Assembly: GCF_000316605.1 (NCBI RefSeq)
Contig: NC_019683.1
Span: 124,001-188,000 of the forward strand
Source of the DNA: [Leptolyngbya] sp. PCC 7376
GTDB taxonomy: Bacteria; Cyanobacteriota; Cyanobacteriia; Cyanobacteriales; MRBY01
Reading direction: 5' to 3'
Length of the DNA stretch: 64,000 bases
Shown: one piece after another, positions 45,414 through 55,700 of the stretch
How the letters are laid out: each line of letters starts with the position of its first letter
Position numbering within the stretch: position 1 is the first letter of the stretch
Notes under the pieces: generated by a model
Seen by the model: only the letters and a program-made list of their open reading frames with translations
Databases searched by the model: none
Told to the model about the DNA's origin: nothing
Program-made: the position numbers and the translations under genes

Positions 45414-45527
45414 ATGCTGAGTTCTTACCTGTTCCATAGCGGTTCACTCTACATTCTTTCCAAGTTATTAGTGCTCGCTTTAGTCCTCATTCTCTGGTTT
45501 ACGATCAAGTCTTATCCAGTGATCTAA
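45414..45527 (+). CDS. Single-helix membrane peptide, 37 residues
   Basis: An ATG at 45414 follows a strong GAGGAGA ribosome-binding site and opens a 37-codon frame. The product starts MLSSYLFHSGSLYILSK and has a helix LLVLALVLILWFTIK (about 18-32), then SYPVI. The size and shape resemble small subunits of photosystems, cytochrome b6f or NDH-1, but it matches none that I remember (PetL/M/N, PsaI/J/M, PsbX/Y). Its last 4 bases overlap the end of the convergent redoxin gene. The ribosome-binding site argues for a real gene; the identity is open. Confidence 0.55.
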   Translation: MLSSYLFHSGSLYILSKLLVLALVLILWFTIKSYPVI

Positions 45528-46105
45528 CCGAAATAGCTCGGTTCGTTGCCGGGCTTCCACTTGATATTGCAGCCAATGCTCGGTTTCTGATCAGCACTGA
45601 CAGATTCGCCTGCTAATACTTGGGCGATCGCCTCTCGTAGATCTTTGCCCGTGACAGGTTTGTCATTGCCGGGGCGAGAATCATCGAGTTGACCACGGTA
45701 AGCCAATTTCAAATCTTTATCAAACAAGAAAAAGTCAGGGGTACAAGCCGCCTGATAAGTTTTTGCTGTTTCTTGGGTTTTGTCGTAGAGAATTGGGAAA
45801 TTAAAGTTTAGCTCTGCCACCATCTCTTTTAGTTTGTCGGGCGCATCAGCCGGGTGAGTCTCAACACTATTCGCACTAATGCCCACCATTCCTAAATTTT
45901 TCGGGATAAAATCTTGTCCAATTTTTGCTAGCTCATCCTGCAAATGAATCACGAAGGGGCAGTGGCGACACATAAAAATCACCAATAATCCGTCTTTCCC
46001 TTGAAAATTTTCGAGGGTGACATCTTCGCCTGTAGTCACATCCGGTAAGACAAAATCGGGAGCAGCAGAGCCAAGAGGCATCATTGTAGAGGCTGTTCTA
46101 ACCAT
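45524..46105 (-). CDS. Redoxin of the AhpC/TSA-thioredoxin fold
   Basis: The 193-residue protein has a peroxiredoxin-like start (PLGSAAPDFVLPDVTTGEDV), the block DGLLVIFMCRHCPFVIHLQD with CRHC at about 47-50 and a conserved-looking TYQAACTPDFFLFDKD near 118. The CxxC-type motif in place of the single peroxidatic Cys points to a thioredoxin-family reductase-like protein, one of a group found in many cyanobacteria. The exact substrate is unknown. It overlaps the small peptide gene by 4 bases at its 3' end. Confidence 0.75.
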   Translation of the reverse strand: MVRTASTMMPLGSAAPDFVLPDVTTGEDVTLENFQGKDGLLVIFMCRHCPFVIHLQDELAKIGQDFIPKNLGMVGISANSVETHPADAPDKLKEMVAELNFNFPILYDKTQETAKTYQAACTPDFFLFDKDLKLAYRGQLDDSRPGNDKPVTGKDLREAIAQVLAGESVSADQKPSIGCNIKWKPGNEPSYFG

Positions 46106-46341
46106 TCTTATTTTCTCAATAAAAGTGTTCGTCCCTCGACTGTAGCAATTGTCGGGCGATCGCCAACAAAATTATCGTAGGGGTGTCATCGTGATGCGCA
46201 CTCCGTTAACTGTGACAAACCTCAAGGGATGACAAGCAGGTTAGAAAGTGTTCTGGAGGTGGGATAGAGCGATGAAACATCTGTGGAAATAGAGCCACTT
46301 ATGAGGTTTAGTGGCAATTAAGTGATGAACCAAGTCTGTTA

Positions 46342-46473
46342 GAGGTTGTCTGAAAAGTCTTTATGTTCGATAAATGCTGCGTAAATTCCGCCAGGTTGAT
46401 CGCCTGAAGTGCTTATTTTTACGTGCAACTCATTCCGACAAAAGTTACGGTCAGACCCTTTTCAGACATCCTC
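46342..46473. repeat. MITE-like inverted-repeat element
   Basis: A 132-bp unit without an ORF is bounded by 16-bp inverted repeats, GAGGTTGTCTGAAAAG (46342-46357) and CTTTTCAGACATCCTC (46458-46473), differing at one base. The flanking TTA (46339-46341 and 46474-46476) is a 3-bp target duplication. The interior has no coding capacity. It sits at the 3' end of an IS4-type fragment. IS5-related elements often leave 3-bp TNA duplications. Confidence 0.65.
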
Positions 46474-46759
46474 TTAAAAGTGGATGAATATATTGGTATC
46501 CGTAGCGAGCTAATCCAAGAGTAAAAGAACTATAACGAGGATTAGAGCGCCGTTGTTTCGAAGCAAAGCATACAAGATAAGATTTCCAACAGCTATCGTG
46601 AAGAAGATTGTCTGTAATAGGGGCTAGGCTATAAGCCATCATGACCAGTAGAAATATAGCCGAAAATCTGGGTAGGTTGACCCGACTAGACTCAAGATTG
46701 TAGCCACCAGTTTTACAATCTTTGAACATCGTTTCAATAACCCAGCGTTGTCGATAAAG
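46474..46759 (-). pseudogene. IS4-family transposase, C-terminal fragment
   Basis: The minus-strand frame reads LYRQRWVIETMFKDCKTGGY, then NLESSRV and LLVMMAYSLA, the C-terminal signature of IS4-type transposases, with the catalytic Glu in RQRWVIE. The upstream part ends where the IS5-family element begins at 46760, and the 3' end runs into the MITE-like repeat near 46473. It was cut by both. Confidence 0.65.
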
Positions 46760-46784
46760 AGTTGACCTCTTGCAAAAGGTTGTA

Positions 46785-47589
46785 GCAATTCAAAATTGTA
46801 GAGACCAGCAATGAGATTAAGTCTTAATCCCCATCTCCGACGGCGGTTACGATATCGACTGGATAATATACGAAATCTTTTGAGCATTCTGAATACCATC
46901 TCAATGATGATTCTTTGAGCTGCTAAGAGCTGATTCTCCTGTTTCTGCTCCGCACCTTTAGGCTTCTTGTGAGGAGTGTGACTCCGCTGATGTCGCTTGT
47001 GTAGACCTTGATATCCAGCGTCGGCAAGGCAGAGTTGTCCCTGCTGAAAATGCACTCTACTCTTTTTGAGTAGTTTGAAGTCATGGGTGCTACCTTTCTC
47101 ACAGTCACAACAGATAATCTGTGCCCACTGCCAAGCAATAACTATTTGAGCTTTAAGGGAATGATGCTTCTTTTTCCCTGAGTAGTAAAGATGTTGTTTT
47201 TTTGGGCTTTTCAATCGCCTGTTCTGTGGCATCCATACCACTACTGTTAGAGATAACTCTTCTGAACCATGGAGCTGTTTCATGCCGGGTCAGTGGCAAT
47301 CGGTTTCTTTGATGAGTGTATTCTCTGTTTTTTGCACCATGCGACAAACTGTTGATTCATGAATGCTCCATGATTGAGCGATAGGAAAATAAGTGCGATA
47401 TTCCCTCGGATATTCCAAGGTGAGGAGTAACTGATTTTCCAGGGATAAAACACTGGGACGACCGGGTTTTTGCTTTGCTTTAGCTTCTGCTAGGACTTCT
47501 ACCAGACGATTGAAAGTCTGAAGTTTAACTCCACAAGCTCTCCTGAATTGTTCTGTCGATAAATGTTGGAGCTGTTCGTAAGTTGACAT
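46785..47589 (-). pseudogene. IS5-family transposase, broken by frameshifts
   Basis: The N-terminal half begins at 47589 with MSTYEQLQHLSTEQFRRACG and a helix-turn-helix (WSIHESTVCRMVQKTENTLI), then stops at 47290. The DDE half resumes in other frames: GMDATEQAIEKPKK is in one and QHLYYSGKKKHHSLKAQIVI in another, separated by an A7 run near 47199. Later blocks CLADAGYQGL and RIIIEMVFRMLKRFRIL fit an IS5-type DDE transposase. At least two indels are needed to repair the frame, so it is probably dead. The 3' end is read through the left terminal repeat. Confidence 0.7.
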
Positions 47590-48549
47590 TTTTATCGCTA
47601 TGGCTCTGTTACTTTCCTCTTTTTTACCTAACGTGAGTTCTGGATAAGGAATGATAGGTCTAATCAAGCTGTAAAGAAGGTTTTTGGGTTGATGGCAGTA
47701 AGCAATCAGCCCACACAGCAAGTTCACACAAAAGTTTGTGGGACTGCGATGTCGGGAATGTTCAATCTGTGAGATGTTCTTCAGTTGGTCAATAACTGTC
47801 TCAATCAAAGCCCGCTTACGAGCAAAAAGTTTATCTTGATAAACCATCAAATGATGCTTCATATTTCGACGAGGTTTAGCCATTAGGGTCACCTCATGTT
47901 CCTCTTGAAGATGCTGGGCTAAAGATTGTGAGACATAGCCTTTATCGGCAAAGACTTTACCCCATAAGTCTTGCCATAACTCCACTATAGGTTGGCGGTC
48001 ATCGGTATTTCCGGGCGTCACTTGGACGTTGAGTAATTCTCCTCGCTCATTGATGACCAGGTGTAGTTTGAAGCCGAAGAACCATCCCACCGAAGTCTTG
48101 CCCCTTGCCGCGCAACCTTCAAAAACACGATGTTGAGAGATACGGCGATTATGGCAAACCTTGATGCTGGTGGCATCAATGAAGCTAATACCAGTGCATT
48201 GTCCGAAGCATCGTCGCAGATATGTACAGAGAGGAATCAAGCTCGAAGGTATCCATGTCACAAAGCGTTGATAGCTCACAGCTAGAGGAAACTCTTGTTG
48301 CCAATCGCATTTCACCTTGATGAGATAGAAATGCTTGAAATTTCGATAGTGAGATTGATGGAAAGCAATGAGAATAGTCATCACCTCACTCAGACTGAAG
48401 CTTCTCTGACGGCGACGGTATTTTTTGCCAGAGCTGAGTAACGCTTGATGCCATAAGGGTTCAAAGACTTGGCAGAAATCATCAACATGGCAAAACAGAG
48501 CCTCTAGACTGGACATGGGAGAAAGCCGTGGATTCGTTACAACTTCCAC
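47290..48549 (-). CDS. IS982-family transposase, reading on into the IS5-type first ORF
   Basis: The first ~300 residues form an IS982-type transposase: SLEALFCHVDDFCQVFEPLW at the start, FIDATSIKV near 125, GWFFGFKLHLVINERGELL near 152, FADKGYVS near 197 and RALIETVIDQLKN near 243, giving the D-D-E residues. There is no stop codon before the element end; the frame crosses the left terminal repeat (YPELTLGK) and continues in frame into the IS5 ORF from MSTYEQL, stopping at 47290. The result is a 419-residue chance fusion of two transposase parts. The IS982 part is probably active; the tail likely adds nothing. Confidence 0.78.
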   Translation of the reverse strand: MEVVTNPRLSPMSSLEALFCHVDDFCQVFEPLWHQALLSSGKKYRRRQRSFSLSEVMTILIAFHQSHYRNFKHFYLIKVKCDWQQEFPLAVSYQRFVTWIPSSLIPLCTYLRRCFGQCTGISFIDATSIKVCHNRRISQHRVFEGCAARGKTSVGWFFGFKLHLVINERGELLNVQVTPGNTDDRQPIVELWQDLWGKVFADKGYVSQSLAQHLQEEHEVTLMAKPRRNMKHHLMVYQDKLFARKRALIETVIDQLKNISQIEHSRHRSPTNFCVNLLCGLIAYCHQPKNLLYSLIRPIIPYPELTLGKKEESNRAIAIKMSTYEQLQHLSTEQFRRACGVKLQTFNRLVEVLAEAKAKQKPGRPSVLSLENQLLLTLEYPREYRTYFPIAQSWSIHESTVCRMVQKTENTLIKETDCH

Positions 48550-48592
48550 GATATGGGCTTTCTCCTTTTCTTTCCTTATCCAGAACTCACGT
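47631..48592 (-). mobile_element. IS982-family insertion sequence, complete, nested in the IS5-family element
   Basis: The element is 962 bp with perfect 21-bp terminal repeats that start ACGTGAGTTCTGGATAAG (47631-47651 and complement at 48572-48592). A 6-bp target duplication, TACCTA, flanks it (47625-47630 and 48593-48598), which shows direct insertion into the 5' region of the IS5-family transposase. It has one full-length transposase frame and could be active. Confidence 0.88.
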
Positions 48593-48626
48593 TACCTACT
48601 CTCACCCCTTTTGCAAGAGGTCAACT

Positions 48627-49417
48627 GTAATACCAAGGCAGTGATGGAAGAAATCAAAGCATGGCAGCATCGTCCTCTGGAGGAGATATATCCGATATTG
48701 TGGCTAGATGGCATGAGAATAAAAATCAGAGAGGAAGGACGAGTCACGAATCAGACTCTCTATCTAGCACTGGGAGTGAAGCAGTCCGGTCACAAGGAGG
48801 TCTTAGGAATGTGGCTATCCTCGGGAGGAGAGGGGGCAAAATTTTGGTTGTCAGTGCTGAATGAAATCCACCATCGGGGGGTCGAACATATCTGCATAGC
48901 TTGTGTGGATGGGTTGAAGGGATTTCCCGCTGCCATTGAAGCGGTGTTCCCAAAAACGAGAGTGCAATTATGTATCGTTCATCTGATACGAAATAGCCTG
49001 AAATTCGTTTCTTGGAAAGACCGTAAGTCCGTGGTGTCAGACCTCAAGCCCATTTATCCGGCCGCCACAGTTGCCGAGGCAGAATCTGCCTTAACTGCTT
49101 TTGCGGAGCGTTGGGACGGCATCTACCCCACTATTTCCCAGACATGGCTGAATCATTGGGAAAACATCATTCCATTATTTGATTATCCAGCTCCCATCCG
49201 TCGCATCATTTACACCACTAATGCCATCGAAGCAGTCAATCGCTCTTTGGGCAAGGTGTGAAAAACCAAGAGCATGTTCCCCCATGCAGATGCTGCCCTG
49301 AAATTGCTGTATTTAGCCCTGAAGAATTTGATGAAGAGATGGACGATACCAATACTCCATTGGAAAAGAGCTTTGAGCTATTTTGCCATTGATCATCCAG
49401 AGTATTTTCTTCACTAA
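48627..49417 (+). pseudogene. IS256-family (mutator type) transposase, truncated and with a nonsense codon
   Basis: The plus-strand frame carries IS256 landmarks: WLDGMRIKI (first Asp), CVDGLKGFPAAIEAVFPKT (second Asp), LCIVHLIRNSLKFVSWKDRK and TTNAIEAVNRSLGKV (Glu). The 5' half is missing because the IS5 end replaces it. A TGA at 49259-49261 interrupts the frame where related proteins continue (KV-stop-KTKSMFP), then the normal end follows (ALKLLYLALKNLMKRWT) to TAA at 49415. Two lesions make it inactive. Confidence 0.8.
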
Positions 49418-49450
49418 TTTTCTTTGCTTACACAAAATTCTTGACGCTCC

Positions 49451-49581
49451 CAAGACTTGGCAAAAATCATCAATGGAACAAAACAAAGGTTCTAGACCGG
49501 TCATGGGAGAAGGTAGTGGACTGCTTATCAACTTCCACAATATGCACTTTCTCCTTTTTCTTTCTTATCCCGAACTCACGT
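49451..49581 (-). repeat. Remnant of a second IS982 end
   Basis: A ~130-bp stretch matches the right end of the complete IS982 element. It encodes, on the minus strand, a decayed start MTGLEPLFCSIDDFCQVLG like the intact SLEALFCHVDDFCQVF, and ends in the terminal repeat TTATCCCGAACTCACGT. Only this end is left. Confidence 0.7.
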
Positions 49582-49732
49582 TAGTTATCCTATTTTTTTT
49601 CTTGCTTGGTTGCCTAACGCCCCTTCTCTATATGCTTTTCACTCCGCTTGTCATCTCCTAAGCTTTTTTCCCGAGAAAACAAAACGAATCTTGCTAAATA
49701 AAATATTTTCAAATAACAGTTTAAAATCATCG

Positions 49733-52700
49733 TTAGACAATATCTAAATCCTCACCCCATCTTTGCAACAACTGTTGATAAATTTCCTGCAATGGTTCAC
49801 TCCAGTCACCACGAACTTTTTGTCGGAAAAGGCGAGCTGTTGAGTACCAAGGACTATCATTTCGCTCAATCTGCCATCGCCAATCTGCATTAAATGGCAG
49901 CAATATCCACACAGGTTTGCCCATCGCTCCTGCTAAATGTGCCACAGCTGTATCGACAGTAATAACTAAATCTAGTTGATGAACCACACAAGCCGTATCG
50001 TAAAAATCGTTAAGGCGATTGCCTAAATCAAAGACCGTCTGATTATCGACCCATTTATTAATTTGCGCGGCATCTTCACCAACCTGTAAGCTCCAACAAG
50101 ATAGGCATTGATCTGTAAATAATCCTTGCCAATTTTCCATTATTAATTCTAAAGACAGAGATTTATTGGCATACATACCAGTGTTTTGACGTCCACTTGC
50201 CCATACTAAACCTATCTTTTTACGCTTAGAGTGTTGTTCCAGTCTTAATGTATTTGGTATCGAATCAAAAATGCTCAGATAAGAGTCTATGTAAGGAATA
50301 CCTGTTTCAAGAGGAGCAAGAATACGAGGTAAACTCATTAATGGGATATGTTTTTTATATTGCTCGAAATCATTGTTCGCATCGTTTTGATCAAAAATTT
50401 CAACATCAATAGAGAGACATTTTTCAAAGAGTTTGATGAGCGGCAAAAATGTGGCAATCTTCACATCTAATCCTTGCTTTAAAAGTAGCTCAATATATCG
50501 AATAAACTGGATCGAATCACCCATACCCTGTTCACCCCAGACCAATAAAGGTTGATTGATAAACTCTCCATTCCACATTTTGGTATTGAGAAATCTAGGT
50601 TCTGTGGGATTAAAGCGCCATTCATACTCAATCCATCCTCTAGAAAATTCACCTCTTAAAAGTAAAATCAAACCTAAATTATGGTGACTCTTTACATCAT
50701 TAGGATCAATAGTAATCACCCGTTCATAAGCCTCGATAGCATCTTGATATCGTCCCAAATCTTGTAAAACCCGCCCTAAATTATACTGAGCTGCGAGATT
50801 TCCAGGTTCCGTTTCCACAATCTTTTGATAGAGTTCACGAGCTTGCTCAAAATCAGATAAGCGGTGAAAAGAATTTGCCAGATTATAGAGAGAACAATTA
50901 TCTTGAGAATTCAGTTTTACTGCCTTTTGAAAGTATTGAACTGCTTCATCTTCTTTATTTTGTTCTGATAATATATTTCCTAATTGATTAGGAATATTTG
51001 GATTCTCAGGTTCCAATAGCTGAAATTTTTCTAGATAACCAATTGCTTCATCAAACCGTTTTAATGAGGTCAAGGCAATAGCAAGATTGTTTAAAGTCCC
51101 CCCACTTTCTGGATTGAGTTCAAGAACTCTTTGATAAGCTTCCACTGCTCGACTATATTTTTGTTCCAGCAGAAGTACATTCCCTAAATTATAGAAGAGA
51201 TCTGGATTATATGGCTCTATTTGAGTCGCACGCAGAAAAAGTTCTTGAGAAGCGATGTAGTCTTTCTCTTGTAGATAAGCATTACCTAATGCATTGATTA
51301 AAATCAAGTTCTCTGGAGATATATCTAGTCCTTCTAGATAATATTTAATCGCCTCTTCAATATTTTCATTAGCGAGGCAGTCATTACCAAGGGTCAAATA
51401 TTTACTGGCAGTATTAACTTGCGAAGTATCGAATGAAGATTTGATAGATTTTTCTGAAGGTGTAAGAGAGAAAGATTGAAGAAGCTCTTGGTACACTTCA
51501 TGCAAAAGATTTGGCCAATCACCATGATGACCTTGGCGAAAAAGTTTAGCAGTAGGATACCAGGGACTATCTAATCGTTCTAACTGCCAACGCCAATCTG
51601 CTTTCATAGGCAGTAAAATCCAGAGAGGTTTACCCATTGCACCAGCTAAATGAGCAACAGCTGTATCAACAGTGATCACTAAATCCAACTGTTTCATTAG
51701 ACAAGCTGTGTCATAGAAATCGGTAATTTTTGGACTTAGGTCAAAAACATTTTCGTAATTCAAAAAAGGCTTGATTTTCTGACTATCTTGACCAACTTGC
51801 AAACTCCAGAACGAAATTTCTTGTGAATTTAGTAATGGATTAAAAACATCAAAGAAAAGTTTTGCTGTCGTTGCACGGTTAGCATAGGTCCTATTGACAG
51901 CACCACTTGCCCAGACGATACCTACCTTTAATCCTTTATTATTTGGCAATTCCAAATGTTGAGGAATATCTTCGTTGATCTGAAGATACGATTCTATTGG
52001 TAAAGTTTCATTGTTTGCATTAAATATATGAGGCAAACTCGTGATCGCAATATGCTGACGATATTCTCCTAAACCACCTTGGTTAATAGGAACAACATCA
52101 ATCTCTTTTTCTGTCTTCAAACATTTTGCAAACAGTTTGACTAGAGGTTTTGCTGCTGCAATCACAATCCGTTCAACAGATTCTTCTAAAGCAGTAATAA
52201 AACGAATGAATTGAATTGAATCTCCAAAGCCTTGTTCAGTCCAGAGTAAGATTTCTGATTTTGCCAGAGTCTCTCCTTGCCACATGGGGTGAGAGCTTGG
52301 CATTTGCCAACCCTTTAATCTCCATTCATATTCTTCCCAACCCTCTTTAAAGTTCAGTGTTTGAAGTAAAGCCATTCCCAAATTACAGTGGGTTTCTACA
52401 TTATTTGGCTCAAGAGCGAGTACTTGGCGATAGGCTTCAATTGCTTCTAGATATCGATTTTCCATCTCTAATGAAAAACCTAGGTTATTTAATGCACTAG
52501 TATGGTGAGAGTTTTGTTTAATAATACGATTAAATACATCTATAGCATCTAAATATCTACTTTGCTTCTGTAAAGCACAACCATAGTTATACTGAAAATC
52601 AATATTTCCAGGTGCAAGCTGAACGATTTCAAGGTAGGTATCAACAGCTTCTTCTAAATAGTCTGCCTGTAGTAGTGTATTAGCTAAATTATAGGTTAGA

Positions 52701-55700
52701 TCTAATTGTTTAGGTGCAAATTTTAAGGCTTGTCGAAATGCGATGATCGCCTCATCGTATTTTTCGTGAGCTTGAAAAAAATTCCCAAAATTATTATAGA
52801 GATTTAAATCACTTATTTCTATCTTAACTAACTGCTTAAAAATTTCCTGAGCAAGTTCAATATCATTAACTTCATTAATCAATTCTGCTAATAGTAAGCA
52901 AAGTTGAGTGTTATGAGGAAACAAATTCAACCCTTCTTGGTAAACTTTAATGGCAGCCTGTATATCTCCAGATTGTTTTAATGCATCACCGGATAATAAG
53001 TAACCATGCATTACCTCAGGATAAAGTTCAACAACTTGATTAAAATATTTTAGTGACTCTGAATATTCTTCTCGACTTGCAAAAGCTTCACCTAATTTGA
53101 TCAAAGATTCTTGATTTTTAGGCTGACATTCCAAAGCTTTCTGTAAGTAGATGATCGCCCCATCAATACGATTTACCTCTAAAAAAGCTCCTCCTAAATT
53201 CTGAAAGAAGGATGCTTCTTGATTTGCTGCAAGAATTAATAGATCTAAATGCTGATTTTCGAATACTGAGTTGGCAAAACTCTCTAGGAGCAACTCTCCA
53301 CATAACTGTTCATAAATAGCATCAAAGACAGTTTGCCAATCGCCATGTTCAGGCTGACGAAAAAGTTGCATAGTCGGATACCAAGGACTATCTTTCCTCT
53401 CTAGCATCCAGCGCCAATCAGGCAAATAAGGCAGCATTAACCAGACTGGTTTTCCCAAAGCGCCAGCTAAGTGAGCTACGGCTGTATCGATCGTAATAAT
53501 CAAATCCAACTGTTCAATGATACAGGCCGTATCATAAAAATCAGTCAGAATTGGACTGACATCAAAAATACCTTTATTTCCCAGCCAAGGCTCAATATAA
53601 GCGGAGTCTTCGCCAACCTGCAAACTCCAGAAAGTGATTTGTTCTTCTTCAAGTAGATCCTGCTGAGTTCTGAGAAAAACATCTAACTCAATGGATTTAT
53701 TTTTGTACATTGAAGTGTTACTGACGCTACTTCCCCAAACAATGCCTATTTTCTTATTTTTTGTTTTTGGCAATGTGAGTTGTGGTGCAATAAACTGTGG
53801 TGCTTTGAGATAGGGATTCTGATCAGGAATTGAAGCTGAGGTTGTTTTGAAAATTCTTGCCAAACTCATCAAAGAAGCATGAGCAGTATATTGCTGTATA
53901 TCCTTAATTTCCAATTGGTCAATTACAGAAATAGACGAATCCAAACACTCTTGAAATAGCTTTACCAGAGGTGATCGCGTTGAGACTGTTACTTTTATCT
54001 CTAAATCCTTACAGATGGAAATGTAACGAGCAAATTGGATTGTGTCACCAAAACCTTGTTCACTCCAGAGTAAAAGGTGAGTATTTTTATCGACTGCACC
54101 TGTCCACATCGGTGAACCTAACAGTTTACAACTGGAGTAATTCGGATCGAATCGCCATTCATAGGCTTCCCATCCTTCTGCATATTGCTCACTCAGTAAT
54201 AAAACCCAGCTTAAATTGAAATGTGCACTCTGATTTTCTGGATCTTTCTCTAATACTTCTCGATAATATTGGATTGCCTCGGTAATTTCTTTATCTTGCT
54301 GGAGTGCATTAGCTAAATTGTATTTAAAGTCTATAGTATCGGGGCTTAATTGAATTGCCTTACGGAAATGGGCGATCGCCTCATCAAAGTTTTGTTCTGC
54401 TTGATAAGCGTTACCAAGATGATTCCATGCTTCCGCATCTTCAGGTGCAAAATCTAGAATAGCTCGGAAAGCAGATCTTGCCTCTGTATAAGCATTGATA
54501 CCTAAATATGAATGACCTAAATTATTTAAAATCCCTCTATCTTTCGGGTTGATTTCTAGTCCAGTCTCATAGGTAGCGATCGCCTCTTGATAGTTACTAT
54601 CTAATAAATAAGTATTCCCGAGATTAAAATATAAAGCTGTCGCGTCGGGTCTTAATTCGAGAGCTTCCTCAAAAACGGCAACAGCTTCACTAAATTGCTG
54701 ATTATTCTGTAAAACTGTTCCCAGCTTATTAAGCAGATCAATATTATGGGGTTCCTGTTTTAATGCTTGTCGATACTCCCAAATAGCACCAATTAAGTTT
54801 CCTTGACTTTGATGAACATCACCCTTTTCAATATGGCTTTGAGCAGAATTCAAAATATCTTTTATGACTTTCAATGGTAGATTTTCAATAGCCTGATTAT
54901 CCAGAGTTTGTGCAATAATTTCAGGCAGATTAACTTCACCAGAAACTAATTTCTGAAGCTGGGCACTAATATCTTCAAAAACACTCTGCCAATCATCAAA
55001 GTCAGGCTGCCTAAATAATTGAACAGTGGGATACCAAGGACTATCTGTTCGCTCCAATAACCAACGCCAATCTGAAACTTTTGGCAGCAAAATCCAAGTT
55101 AGTTTGCCCATAGCTCCAGCCAAGTGGGCAACAGCAGTATCTACCGAAATCACTAAATCCAACTGTGAAATAATTGCAGCAGTATCAGAAAAATCACCAA
55201 TCTTTTCACTTAAATCAATAATATTTTCGCCATCTGACCAATCCCGAATCTGCTTTGCATCATCACCCACTTGCAAGCTATAAAAGGCGACTTTCTCTGA
55301 AGCAATTACATCTCCTTGAGCCTCGATAAACTCATCGATATTGATCGATTTGGAAGCGTACCACCTTGTTACAAGATTGCCGCTCGACCAAACCAAGCCA
55401 ATTTTTATTTTTTTAGTATTGCCAAGCTGCAGTTTTTGTGTGGTTTCTGGTGGAGCAGATATATAGGGAATATTGTTAGGAGTAGAAGCCGAATCCGTCT
55501 GAAAAAGCCTGGGCAAACTCATCAAAGATGTGTGATGCTGAAATTGACTTAAGGTCGCACTATTTTGATCTATAACCTCAATATCTTCGGGCAAAGAATC
55601 TCTAAAAAGCTTCACTAATAAAGGTCTTGTTGCCACTGTAACCTTGATACCTTTTGACTTTACTAGCAGTGCGTAACGGACAAACTGAATCGCATCTCCG

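Larger units (their letters stand above)
46760..48626 (-). mobile_element. IS5-family insertion sequence, interrupted by an IS982 element
   Basis: The two ends are perfect 20-bp inverted repeats, AGTTGACCTCTTGCAAAAGG (46760-46779 and complement at 48607-48626). Without the nested IS982 element (47631-48592 plus one 6-bp duplication) the element is about 900 bp, normal for the IS5 family. The IS982 element sits between the right end and the start of its first ORF. No target duplication is seen outside, and the flanks are different transposase fragments (IS4 left, IS256 right), so the outer junctions were rearranged. Confidence 0.75.

Noticed and set aside
46451-49581. Composite transposon carrying cargo genes
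   Set aside because: The cluster contains only transposase fragments and elements; no cargo gene lies between two copies of the same IS.
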